A stretch of DNA of 64,000 nt, from NCBI RefSeq assembly GCF_039539965.1, contig NZ_BAABED010000001.1:124001-188000 (forward strand), written 5' to 3'. Position numbers and translations under genes: made by a program. Under the pieces are notes generated by a model. That model did not search any database and had not been told where the DNA came from. It was given only the letters and a program-made list of their open reading frames with translations. Below, one piece after another: positions 37,404 through 45,259 of this stretch (within the stretch, counting starts at the first letter, position 1; every line of letters starts with the position of its first letter). This DNA comes from Arthrobacter methylotrophus (lineage in GTDB: Bacteria > Actinomycetota > Actinomycetes > Actinomycetales > Micrococcaceae).

Positions 37404-38110
37404 CAATCCACGCGAGTTTCGACCGGTTCAGCAAGAAACGCGGCACAAGCTTCGCCGTCGAAGACCTGACGTTTGAGGTCCCCGCTGGGCGGATTGTGGG
37501 ACTGATCGGCCCTAACGGTGCCGGAAAGAGTACTGCGCTCGCGGGCCTGACTGGCCTGTTGGAGGCGACGTCCGGGCGTGCGACGGTTTTTGGAATGGAC
37601 TATCGAACCCTGCAAAAACCGGTCACCAAAGTTGGAGTGAACCTGGACGGAATGGACATCGAACCCGGCCTCACCGGCCGCCGCCACCTCCAGATTTGTC
37701 AGCTCGCCGCCGGCACCTCGCCCGAGAGCGTCGATCGGGTCCTGGAACTGGTCGATCTGACGGCTCACGGGAAACGGAAAGTCCGGGACTACTCCCTCGG
37801 GATGAGGCAGCGGCTAGGCATCGCCTCGGCAATAATCGGCAGCCCCAAGCTCCTTGTCCTCGACGAACCGGCCAATGGGCTGGACCCCGACGGTATTCAA
37901 TGGCTGAGGTCCTTCCTGAGGGATTTCGCGAGTTCAGGAGGGAGCGTCCTGGTCTCCAGCCACCAGTTGACGGAGCTGGAACAAATAGCCGATGAAGTGG
38001 TCATCCTCAAGCGGCGGATGTTGTTCCGCGGGTCTCTTGAGAATGCCATGGCCGTTGGCGGCGGGAGCCTGGAAGCCGCGTATTTCAAGATTCTGGAGGG
38101 AGCCCGATGA
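37400..38110 (+). CDS. ABC transporter ATPase of the daptide-type operon
   Basis: 236 residues: Walker A GPNGAGKST (about 35-43), signature YSLGMRQRLGIA, Walker B LLVLDEPANGLD and an H-loop. It belongs to the BcrA/CcmA class that works with ABC-2 permeases in peptide export or self-protection. Its ATG overlaps the protease stop, with GGAAAGGA upstream, and its stop overlaps the first permease start. Export or immunity for the mature peptide is inferred. Confidence 0.9.
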   Translation: MTIHASFDRFSKKRGTSFAVEDLTFEVPAGRIVGLIGPNGAGKSTALAGLTGLLEATSGRATVFGMDYRTLQKPVTKVGVNLDGMDIEPGLTGRRHLQICQLAAGTSPESVDRVLELVDLTAHGKRKVRDYSLGMRQRLGIASAIIGSPKLLVLDEPANGLDPDGIQWLRSFLRDFASSGGSVLVSSHQLTELEQIADEVVILKRRMLFRGSLENAMAVGGGSLEAAYFKILEGAR

Positions 38111-38844
38111 ATCCGGCTTTCGCGGGCGGACTCCGGGCGGAGCTGCTCAGGTACTTCAGCGGCTACTCGGCCCTGGGCGTTTTGGCATTCACGGCGCTGG
38201 TTCCGTGGTTTGTCGCTAATTTCTTCGGCTGGCCGGACAACTCGGCCAAGTTTTCCTCGACCCAAAACGGTCAAACCTTCTGGGGACTCGCCGCGACGAT
38301 CACCATCGTTGCCACGTTCGCGGGAAGCTATATCGTCACTCGGGAGGCTTACTACGGGACTCTTCGACGAAGCGTGGCCATGTCCGGGCCGGCGCACCTA
38401 GTGGGAACCAAGTACATTGCCTCGTTGGTTGTTGGGCTCCTCACTGCTGCAACAGGCGTGGCGCTCTGGAGCGGCAGCGTCGCGCTCATCGTCTCCCCGG
38501 AAGTCCGCGCTGACCTAGTAGGTGGCGAGTCCTTGCGTGCTTTGCTCGGCGTCATCGTCGCGTCAGTGGTCGGGTGTTTGTGGGGTTGTTCGCTGGGCTG
38601 GATCATCAGGCACTACTATGCGACGACGATAGTCACCATGTTGATTCCGCTCGCCTTGGAATTGCCGCTCATGGCGAATTTTCCTGAAATCGCGCGCTGG
38701 CTACCGTCCGGAGCCTTGGCCGGTATCGCATCCTTGCCCCTTGAGGGTCTTCTTGAACCATTGCCCGCCTTCCTTGTCGCCTTGGGATGGTTGGCGGCCG
38801 CAGGAGCAGGTGCGATGTGGACGCTGCGGAGAAGGGGGGCCTAA
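38107..38844 (+). CDS. ABC-2-type permease 1 of the daptide-type operon
   Basis: 245 residues with about six hydrophobic segments: ALGVLAFTALVPWFV, LAATITIVATFAGSYIV, the long LVVGLLTAATGVALW and so on, as in ABC-2 permeases. No signature beyond the topology was recognised. It starts within the ATPase stop (ATGA) and is followed directly by a second permease, so the exporter is probably a heteromer. Confidence 0.8.
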   Translation: MNPAFAGGLRAELLRYFSGYSALGVLAFTALVPWFVANFFGWPDNSAKFSSTQNGQTFWGLAATITIVATFAGSYIVTREAYYGTLRRSVAMSGPAHLVGTKYIASLVVGLLTAATGVALWSGSVALIVSPEVRADLVGGESLRALLGVIVASVVGCLWGCSLGWIIRHYYATTIVTMLIPLALELPLMANFPEIARWLPSGALAGIASLPLEGLLEPLPAFLVALGWLAAAGAGAMWTLRRRGA

Positions 38845-39561
38845 TTGCTCAACTATGCACCTGCCTTCTTGTCTGACATGCGACGTCCGTGGTTGTGGAA
38901 AGGATCGGCCATCGGTACGTTGCTCGTGGCCGGTCTGATCGGTGGACTTGTGGTGGCGGCGGCGATAGGACCCGAAGAGGAAAGCGGCCATGCGATGACA
39001 GGCGGTGATCGAATTCTCTTGGACGCCGGGTTGTCGCTGTTGCTTACTGCAGCGGCCGTGGTGGGCTCTTTCTCATTTACCTCGGATTTCAACACGAGAT
39101 CGTTTTATCGGCGCATCTTGGTGTTCCAGCGTGGCGCGGCATTCACCGGGCGGGCGGCCTCCACCACCGTCGTGGCCCTCTTGGCGGGCACAACCATAGG
39201 CGTGCTTTTCGGGCTGGCAGGGGAACTGGGGGTTGACCGCTGGCATGTCAGCACCCACGTGGTGGTGGCCTTCGCCGGGGTGTCCGGCATGGGTTCGCTG
39301 TGGGGCTTCGCGATTGGTTCCCTCATCCGCAACCATCTCCTGAGCCTCTTCGTTGTACCCCTGAGCCTTGTTTTGCCGACAGCTGTGGGCCGCCAGCTGG
39401 GGCACTTCGTCGACTTCCTTTTCCCGAACTTGCTCTCGGTTTGGGCGAAGCAAGGGGCCCTGGAAAGCCTGAGGTTGGATTCCCTTGCTGGAGCGGCTAT
39501 GTGGCTCGCCTTTGTGCTCGGAGCGGGATTCTGGGTATTTCTCAAGCGCGATCTCGCCTGA
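38845..39561 (+). CDS. ABC-2-type permease 2 of the daptide-type operon
   Basis: 238 residues starting from a TTG that follows the TAA of permease 1 directly. Six or so membrane segments, including SAIGTLLVAGLIGGLVVAAA-like and LLLTAAAVVGSFSF stretches, and a SFTSDFNTRSFYRRIL loop that recalls MutG/BcrB-type bacteriocin immunity permeases. Identity beyond the ABC-2 class is not supported. Confidence 0.75.
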   Translation: MLNYAPAFLSDMRRPWLWKGSAIGTLLVAGLIGGLVVAAAIGPEEESGHAMTGGDRILLDAGLSLLLTAAAVVGSFSFTSDFNTRSFYRRILVFQRGAAFTGRAASTTVVALLAGTTIGVLFGLAGELGVDRWHVSTHVVVAFAGVSGMGSLWGFAIGSLIRNHLLSLFVVPLSLVLPTAVGRQLGHFVDFLFPNLLSVWAKQGALESLRLDSLAGAAMWLAFVLGAGFWVFLKRDLA

Positions 39562-39589
39562 CCAATTACTGTTCGTTAAGGAATTCACC

Positions 39590-39784
39590 GTGAAAAGCAA
39601 CTCGATCATTTGGCTTCTACTCGCGCTTATTTTTGGTTTCTACTCCGTATATATCTTTTCCACCATCCGCAACGACTCGCCGTGGGGCATCGTTTCCGGA
39701 GTGGCGCTGGTAGTGGGTTCATTGGTTTCGCTTGGGAAGTTCGTGCGCGATGCCAAGGCATCTAAGGTCGACCGAAACGGCTAG
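39590..39784 (+). CDS. Small two-helix membrane protein at the end of the daptide-type operon
   Basis: A 64-residue protein from a GTG at 39590 with TTAAGGA upstream. Two hydrophobic segments (IIWLLLALIFGFYSVYIF and GIVSGVALVVGSLVSLG) flank a short polar loop, and the tail is basic. No family was recognised. Small membrane proteins next to RiPP exporters often give immunity, so this is possible. It is the last gene of the block that is tightly packed. Confidence 0.6.
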   Translation: MKSNSIIWLLLALIFGFYSVYIFSTIRNDSPWGIVSGVALVVGSLVSLGKFVRDAKASKVDRNG

Positions 39785-40039
39785 CGACACTTGCCATCCG
39801 GACTGTGGACCGTACGGCTGGGGTTCAGGACGTGGACGGCGGCGCAGTCCTTGTCAACGAGACCACGCATCAGGAACTCGGCAAAAAAACTTTGCAGAAC
39901 ACCGTCATCTTCAGCCAGGTAAGGGCTATTCGTTGTTGACGGTGTCTGCGATGGCGCCGCAAAATCGGCGATGGCGCCGCAAAATCGGTGCGGTCAGAGA
40001 ACTCATCTGCCACGTGCACTTCAAGAAAGGAACGCTTTC
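39785..40039 (+). repeat. Intergenic region with a 20-bp exact tandem repeat
   Basis: The 20-bp unit CGATGGCGCCGCAAAATCGG is repeated exactly at 39949-39968 and 39969-39988. The preceding 39805-39940 can be read as a fragment (VQDVDGGAVLVNETTHQE) that looks protein-like but has no start or family, so a gene remnant is possible. The last 50 nt hold the ribosome-binding site AAGAAAGGAAC of the next gene. No terminator was seen. Confidence 0.55.
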
Positions 40040-40984
40040 GTGATCGAAGCACGAGGCCTGACAAAGGCCTACGGCGAGAAAACCGCCGTCGACAATGTCA
40101 GTTTCACAGTCGAAGCCGGGAGGGTCACCGGTTTCCTGGGCCCGAACGGTGCGGGCAAGTCCACTACGATGCGCATGATCATGGGGCTCGACGCCCCAAC
40201 CGCCGGCTCCGTGACCGTCAACGGGGAGCCGCTCGCCAAACACGCCGCGCCACTGCGCGAAGTCGGTGCACTGCTGGACGCGAAGGCCGTCCACACGAGC
40301 CGCACCGCATACAACCACCTGCTCGCGATGGCAGCGACGCACAGTATCCCCAGCAGTCGCGTTCGTGAAGTCATCGAGATGACCGGCCTGGGCAGCGTCG
40401 CGAAGAAGCGGGTTAAGGGATTCTCGCTGGGCATGGGTCAGCGGCTAGGGATCGCCGCAGCGCTATTGGGAGATCCGCAAACCATCATTCTGGATGAACC
40501 GGTCAACGGCTTGGACCCTGAAGGCGTGATCTGGGTCCGCGACCTGCTCAAGAACCTCGCTTCCGAGGGCCGCACGGTCTTCCTCTCCAGCCATCTCATG
40601 AGCGAAATGGCGCTGACGGCGGACCACCTGATCGTGATCGGCCGCGGCAGGATCATCGCCGACGCGCCGATTGCTGCGATCATCAAAGGCAACGGTCAAG
40701 CACGGACACGGGTGCGCAGCGAACAGCCGGAGAGGCTCATGCAGCTGCTGACAGGCGCCGGAGGGGCGGTGGAAATCATTGAACCCGAGGTGCTTGAGGT
40801 CAGTGGTTTGGATACGCGTGACATTGCCCGGACGGCGGCGGAGAACCAGATCATGGTTTACGAAATGGTCCCCCTGCAGGCAAGCCTGGAAGAGGCCTAT
40901 CTGGACCTGACCAAGGACGAAGTCGAATACCAGTCGCACAGCACCACCGGGACCTCCGTCCCCGGCAAGACCGGAGGCAATTAG
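40040..40984 (+). CDS. ABC transporter ATPase, BcrA/CcmA type, with C-terminal extension
   Basis: 314 residues from the GTG at 40040. Walker A GPNGAGKST, signature FSLGMGQRLGIA, Walker B IILDEPVNGLDPEG and an H-loop SSHLMSEM. The extra C-terminal region (about 225-314) has a characteristic EVSGLDTRDIARTAAENQ and VPLQASLEEAYLDLTKDEVEY. It pairs with the permease 3 nt downstream. A relic of a close paralog lies at 41825. Confidence 0.9.
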   Translation: MIEARGLTKAYGEKTAVDNVSFTVEAGRVTGFLGPNGAGKSTTMRMIMGLDAPTAGSVTVNGEPLAKHAAPLREVGALLDAKAVHTSRTAYNHLLAMAATHSIPSSRVREVIEMTGLGSVAKKRVKGFSLGMGQRLGIAAALLGDPQTIILDEPVNGLDPEGVIWVRDLLKNLASEGRTVFLSSHLMSEMALTADHLIVIGRGRIIADAPIAAIIKGNGQARTRVRSEQPERLMQLLTGAGGAVEIIEPEVLEVSGLDTRDIARTAAENQIMVYEMVPLQASLEEAYLDLTKDEVEYQSHSTTGTSVPGKTGGN

Positions 40985-40986
40985 AC

Positions 40987-41817
40987 ATGAGCACCACCAC
41001 TTCGAATCCCAGTCCCATTCGCGCCGCAGCCGGTCCCGGACCGGCATTCCACCGCGTCTTGAACTCTGAATTCATCAAATTCCGCACCCTCAGGTCCACT
41101 CTGATCCTCCTGGCTTGCACGGCGGCGGTCATGCTGCCCTTGGCTGCTCTGAGGGCCGATAGCATGGGAACGATAGTTGGGGAATATGGCGACAGTCCAG
41201 GATTCAATGTCGCCGAATATATCGCCGGAGTGCCTACCTCGGGGGTTGTGGTGGCGGTGCTGATCCTGGGTTCACTGGGAGTCATGCTGATGAGTTCGGA
41301 ATTTACCACGGGCATGGCACGGTCCACCTTCGCTGCTGTCCCGAAACGAATCCCTGCGTTCTGGGCCAAGCTCGTCGTCGTGATGGCTGCCGGGTTCCTC
41401 CTGACCGCAGTGACGGCATGGTTTGCCGGGCTAATATCGATACCCATCCTGGAAGACAACAAGTTCGCCTTGGATCTGGGCAGCCCGACGTCCGTCAGGT
41501 TCCTGCTCGTGAACAGCATTTACGTGGCATCTGTCGGGGCCATCGGAGCGTCCATCGGCGCAATACTCCGCAATTCCGCCGGCGGCATCATGAGTCTGTT
41601 TGGCTTGGTCTTCCTTGCGCCGAGTCTCCTGGGTTTGTTTCCCGGAGACTTGGCCGAAGCCGCCAAGTATCTTCCCAGCAAGACCATCGCACCGCTGACT
41701 GCACTCAATCACGACCCGGACATGCTGGAAGCCTGGCAGGCCGCGCTGGTCCTCGGAGCCTGGGTCGTCGTACCGGTCGTCGTGGCGATGCTGCTCCTGA
41801 AGAAACGCGACGTGTAA
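40987..41817 (+). CDS. ABC-2-type permease, partner of the 40040 ATPase
   Basis: 276 residues with six hydrophobic segments, starting with a hydrophilic stretch and HRVLNSEFIKFRTLRST, the usual N-terminal motif of ABC-2 permeases in Actinobacteria. MSSEFTTGMARSTFAAVPKR is the conserved cytoplasmic loop. It is paralogous to 42025. The downstream segment (CGTGTAAGCACTG) also occurs after the second permease, which indicates duplication. Role in peptide resistance is inferred from position only. Confidence 0.85.
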   Translation: MSTTTSNPSPIRAAAGPGPAFHRVLNSEFIKFRTLRSTLILLACTAAVMLPLAALRADSMGTIVGEYGDSPGFNVAEYIAGVPTSGVVVAVLILGSLGVMLMSSEFTTGMARSTFAAVPKRIPAFWAKLVVVMAAGFLLTAVTAWFAGLISIPILEDNKFALDLGSPTSVRFLLVNSIYVASVGAIGASIGAILRNSAGGIMSLFGLVFLAPSLLGLFPGDLAEAAKYLPSKTIAPLTALNHDPDMLEAWQAALVLGAWVVVPVVVAMLLLKKRDV

Positions 41818-41824
41818 GCACTGA

Positions 41825-41989
41825 GAGCTGTTGGAAGTCACGGGACTGGATCCGCGCGGGATCGGCCGGATCGCTTCGGACAACCAAGTCACGGTCTACG
41901 AGCTCGCCCCGCTCGAGGCAAGCCTGGAAGAGGCCTATTTGAAGCTGGCGAAGGACGATGTCGAATACCACTCACACATCACCGCCTAG
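41825..41989 (+). pseudogene. C-terminal remnant of a duplicated ABC ATPase
   Basis: Read from 41825, the sequence gives LLEVTGLDPRGIGRIASDNQ, then PLEASLEEAYLKLAKDDVEY, matching the C-terminal end of the 40040 ATPase at nearly every second residue. No start, Walker A or signature motif remains; 55 codons end in TAG. It lies between two paralogous permeases, so an ATPase-permease pair was duplicated and the second ATPase then lost most of its length. Confidence 0.85.
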
Positions 41990-42024
41990 GCCACGGTTAG
42001 CGCCCCAATCGGAGGGAAACAAAC

Positions 42025-42882
42025 ATGAGCGCAAGCGCATTGAGCCGCCCCGTGATCCGTAACTCGCTCGGTCCCGGACCGGCGTTCCACCGCGTTCTGA
42101 AGTCCGAATTCATCAAGTTCCGCACCTTGAGGTCCACGCTCATTCTTCTGGCCGCCGCCGCCATTCAGATCATGGGCATCGCCGCTCTCGGTGCCCAGAG
42201 AACCGGAGAGACCTTCGCAGCTAGAGTCGCGTCCAATCCAGAACTGACCTCGCGTATTGCTGCTCAAGCCGGGGAAATTGCCATTAGTGTGCCCACTCAG
42301 GGGGTTGGGATGGTAGTGCTCATCGTGGGTCCGTTGGGCGTCCTGTTCATGAGTTCCGAATTCACCACAGGCATGGCCCGCTCCACCTTCGCCGCAGTCC
42401 CGAAACGGATCTCGTTGTTCTTGGCAAAGCTCGTTGTGGTGATGGTCAGCGCCTTCGCAGTAACCGCAGTAGCCAGCTACATCGCAGGGTTGGTGACGAT
42501 TTCGATCCTGGACAGCTACAAGATCGCGGTGGATCTGGGTAGCCCGCAGTTCATCAAACGCCTGCTGGTCTGTGGCGTCTATGTGGCTGCTATTGCGGGG
42601 TTCGGCATGGCGCTCGGAACGATACTCCGCAGCTCTGCCGGGGGAGTCGTGAGCCTGATCGGCCTGGTCTTCGTGGCACCCGCTACGGTCGATCTCCTCG
42701 GAGGCAATTGGTTCGACACGGTCGGTAAGTATCTGCCCACCAACACACTTCTTATCCCGCTGACGTCCGTCAATCATGTCCCGGACTTGCTGGAAGCTTG
42801 GCAGGCCGCACTGGTCCTTGGAGCCTGGGTCGTCGTACCCGCCGCTGTGGCGGTGCTCCTCCTAAAGAAGCGCGACGTGTAA
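42025..42882 (+). CDS. ABC-2-type permease, paralog of 40987
   Basis: 285 residues. It shares the opening GPGPAFHRVLKSEFIKFRTL and the loop MSSEFTTGMARSTFAAVPKR with the first permease, and both end in a KKRDV motif. It has about six membrane helices. It has lost its own ATPase (relic at 41825), so it may use the 40040 ATPase, forming a heteromeric exporter, or be inactive. Sequences after the stop match those after 41817. Confidence 0.85.
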   Translation: MSASALSRPVIRNSLGPGPAFHRVLKSEFIKFRTLRSTLILLAAAAIQIMGIAALGAQRTGETFAARVASNPELTSRIAAQAGEIAISVPTQGVGMVVLIVGPLGVLFMSSEFTTGMARSTFAAVPKRISLFLAKLVVVMVSAFAVTAVASYIAGLVTISILDSYKIAVDLGSPQFIKRLLVCGVYVAAIAGFGMALGTILRSSAGGVVSLIGLVFVAPATVDLLGGNWFDTVGKYLPTNTLLIPLTSVNHVPDLLEAWQAALVLGAWVVVPAAVAVLLLKKRDV

Positions 42883-43039
42883 GCACTGCCCGGTGCTACG
42901 CGATGATGAGCTACCAGGATCAGCTCCGGCGAAACCCGGGAATGGCCATCATCGCTCAATTCTCAACGTGTCGTGCCCGGTCCGGCCGGATGACGCCGAA
43001 TATCGTGTGGCGTGACGGGCTCAGGCGCGTCCGCCGCCA

Positions 43040-44737
43040 TCAGAACGTGCTGGCCCCGCTTTCGCCCAGCGGGTACTTCCGCTGGAGTTCGGCGACCTTG
43101 GGATCGTGCTCGTCCGCTCCGTAATCCGAGTTCCGGGTGATGTCTATTCCGTCCGGGAGCTTCATCGCACGGAAGACCAGAGACAGGACGGCAGCAACAA
43201 TAAGGTTGATCGCGAATGCAACGACGGCAATGTAAACCTGTACGTTTGTGCCGGGGATGGCAGCGATGGAGCCACCGAAATTGGCCTTCGTCACGGGATT
43301 GACCACGTTGTATGCCGCGACGGATCCGTAGATGATCCCGGCGGCCCAGCCAGCGAAGAGCGCCCAGCGGTGGAACCAGCGGGTGTAGAGCCCTGCCACA
43401 ATCGCCGGGAAGGTCTGCAGTATCCAGATACCGCCGAGGAGCTGCATGTTGATAGCGGCCGACTGGTCCATTGCGATGACGAAGATCAGTGCACCGAACT
43501 TCACCACGAGGGAGGCGATCTTGGAGACCTTCGCTTCCTGCCGGGGGTCTGCGTCGGGCCGGATCAGGTCGCGGTAGACATTGCGGGTGAACAGATTGGC
43601 GGCAGCGATCGACATGATGGCGGCGGGGACCAAAGCACCGATGGCGATAGCCGCCAGGGCGATCCCGGCAAACCACGCGGGGAAGTTATCCAGGAATAGT
43701 TGCGGAACTACCAGCTGCGGGTTCACGGCGCCGTTGAGGTCAATGGGCTTGGTGCCCGCGGAGATGGCCGCGTAACCCAGGAGTGCAAGGAAACCGAGCA
43801 TGAGCGAGTACAGCGGAAGAACTGCGGCGTTCTTGCGGATGGTGTTCCTGCTCTTGGTAGCCAGGACCCCGGTTACAGAGTGGGGGTACATGAACAGCGC
43901 CATGGCGGAGCCAAGAGCCAGCGTCCAGTACGCCGAGTAGCTGGCGGCACCCGGGATGAAGACACCGGTTGGCTTGCCGGTGGCCGGGCTGATGGCGTCG
44001 AGTTTCGTCTGGGCGGCACCAAAGATGTTGTCCCAGCCCCCGAACTTGATGGGCAGGTAGATCACAGCAACGATGACCGCCAGGTAGATCAAGAGATCCT
44101 TGACGACGGCGATAAGCGCCGGCGCCCTAAGGCCCGAGGTGTAGGTGTAGGCGGCCAGGACCACGAAGGCGATGATCAGCGGCAAGTCAGTCAGTAGGAC
44201 ATTCTCCGTGCTGCCGAGGCCCAACACCGTGAGCACGGCTTTGATGCCGACCAATTGCAGCGCGATGTACGGCATCGTCGCGACAATGCCGGTGAGGGCC
44301 ACTGCGACTGTCAGCGCCCTGCTACCATAGCGCCCGCCAACGAAGTCCGCCGGCGTGACGAACCCATGCCTGTGCGAGACTGACCACAGCCGGCTCATCA
44401 GCAGGAACACAATCGGGTAAAGCACGATCGTATAAGGCACCGCGAAGAAGCCGCTCACAGCTCCGGTGGCCCACATTGCCGCCGGCACGGCGACGAACGT
44501 GTAGGCAGTGTAGAGGTCGCCACCAAGCAGGAACCACGTCACCCACGTCCCAAAGCCGCGGCCACCCAAGCCCCACTCATCGAGGCTGTGCAAGCCGGAC
44601 TCCTTGCCCGCACGCCAGCGTGCAGCGAAAAAGCCCAAGACCGCCACGAGGATAAAGAGGACGACGACGACGGTGAGCGCCACGCCGTTGACGGGCCGAT
44701 CCGCTGTGGTCGCCACCGCGACGGCGAGCCCGCTCAT
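43040..44737 (-). CDS. Sodium:solute symporter, MctP-type monocarboxylate permease
   Basis: A 565-residue SSS family protein with about 13 membrane helices, a GFFAARWRAGKES loop and WVTWFLLGGDLYTAYTFVAVP (split at GGDL), which marks the MctP-type carboxylate permeases. Known members take up lactate, pyruvate and alanine. Its ATG overlaps the stop of the DUF3311 gene by 4 nt, the usual pairing. The tail is acidic and ends near LGESGASTF. Substrate is inferred from the family. Confidence 0.9.
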   Translation of the reverse strand: MSGLAVAVATTADRPVNGVALTVVVVLFILVAVLGFFAARWRAGKESGLHSLDEWGLGGRGFGTWVTWFLLGGDLYTAYTFVAVPAAMWATGAVSGFFAVPYTIVLYPIVFLLMSRLWSVSHRHGFVTPADFVGGRYGSRALTVAVALTGIVATMPYIALQLVGIKAVLTVLGLGSTENVLLTDLPLIIAFVVLAAYTYTSGLRAPALIAVVKDLLIYLAVIVAVIYLPIKFGGWDNIFGAAQTKLDAISPATGKPTGVFIPGAASYSAYWTLALGSAMALFMYPHSVTGVLATKSRNTIRKNAAVLPLYSLMLGFLALLGYAAISAGTKPIDLNGAVNPQLVVPQLFLDNFPAWFAGIALAAIAIGALVPAAIMSIAAANLFTRNVYRDLIRPDADPRQEAKVSKIASLVVKFGALIFVIAMDQSAAINMQLLGGIWILQTFPAIVAGLYTRWFHRWALFAGWAAGIIYGSVAAYNVVNPVTKANFGGSIAAIPGTNVQVYIAVVAFAINLIVAAVLSLVFRAMKLPDGIDITRNSDYGADEHDPKVAELQRKYPLGESGASTF

Positions 44738-45015
44738 GGTTCCTTCTCCTCTGTGCGTGCGCCCCGCGCGGCTTCTCGACGGCGGCGGTCCTCCTTGGTG
44801 ACCAAGCGGTAGGTGACTCCCACCAGGCCAGCGGTGATCGGAACCCAGAGCATTTGGTACCAGTAAAAGAACGGCATACCGGCTAGCCGCGGTTGATCAA
44901 TCGAGTACACGGGGACCAACAACGGAACCAGAATGGCGATGGCAAGCAGGATTCCGGCCACGATATACGGGCCGGGCCGCGCCGGCCCCCGGGTTGGCAC
45001 ATCGGGAGTTGACAT
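44734..45015 (-). CDS. DUF3311 small membrane partner of the symporter
   Basis: 93 residues with two membrane helices (IVAGILLAIAILVPLLVPVY and FFYWYQMLWVPITAGLVGVT) and a basic C-terminal tail, matching DUF3311. Such proteins are encoded immediately before MctP-type symporters, as here. The job is probably to assist the transporter. The 244 bp upstream (45016-45259) are the divergent promoter region shared with the oxidoreductase gene; no repressor site was identified. Confidence 0.85.
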   Translation of the reverse strand: MSTPDVPTRGPARPGPYIVAGILLAIAILVPLLVPVYSIDQPRLAGMPFFYWYQMLWVPITAGLVGVTYRLVTKEDRRRREAARGARTEEKEP

Positions 45016-45259
45016 GGACGCCTCCTCAAAGAGACGGCCCCCGGAGCGGGATGGGCTTCCCGGGACGTGCCGGTGGCCTGAGGACCGTAAATATATCGGT
45101 CCATCAACAGAATAGATTCTGGATTAATTCTTTGACAGGGGAAGGGCGCCCCCTTTTTGCCGGAAGATCGGCCAGCAACGTCCCGTGCGACCGTGCCCGT
45201 CAGGGCGATCGCGAGTGCCAGCAACACCGTGGATCAGATGGGGGTCTAGGCTCGGCCTC

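Noticed and set aside
42883..43039. A possible gene remnant after the last permease
   Set aside because: Short readable stretches (for example around 42900-42960) match no family, and part is copied from the sequence after the first permease.
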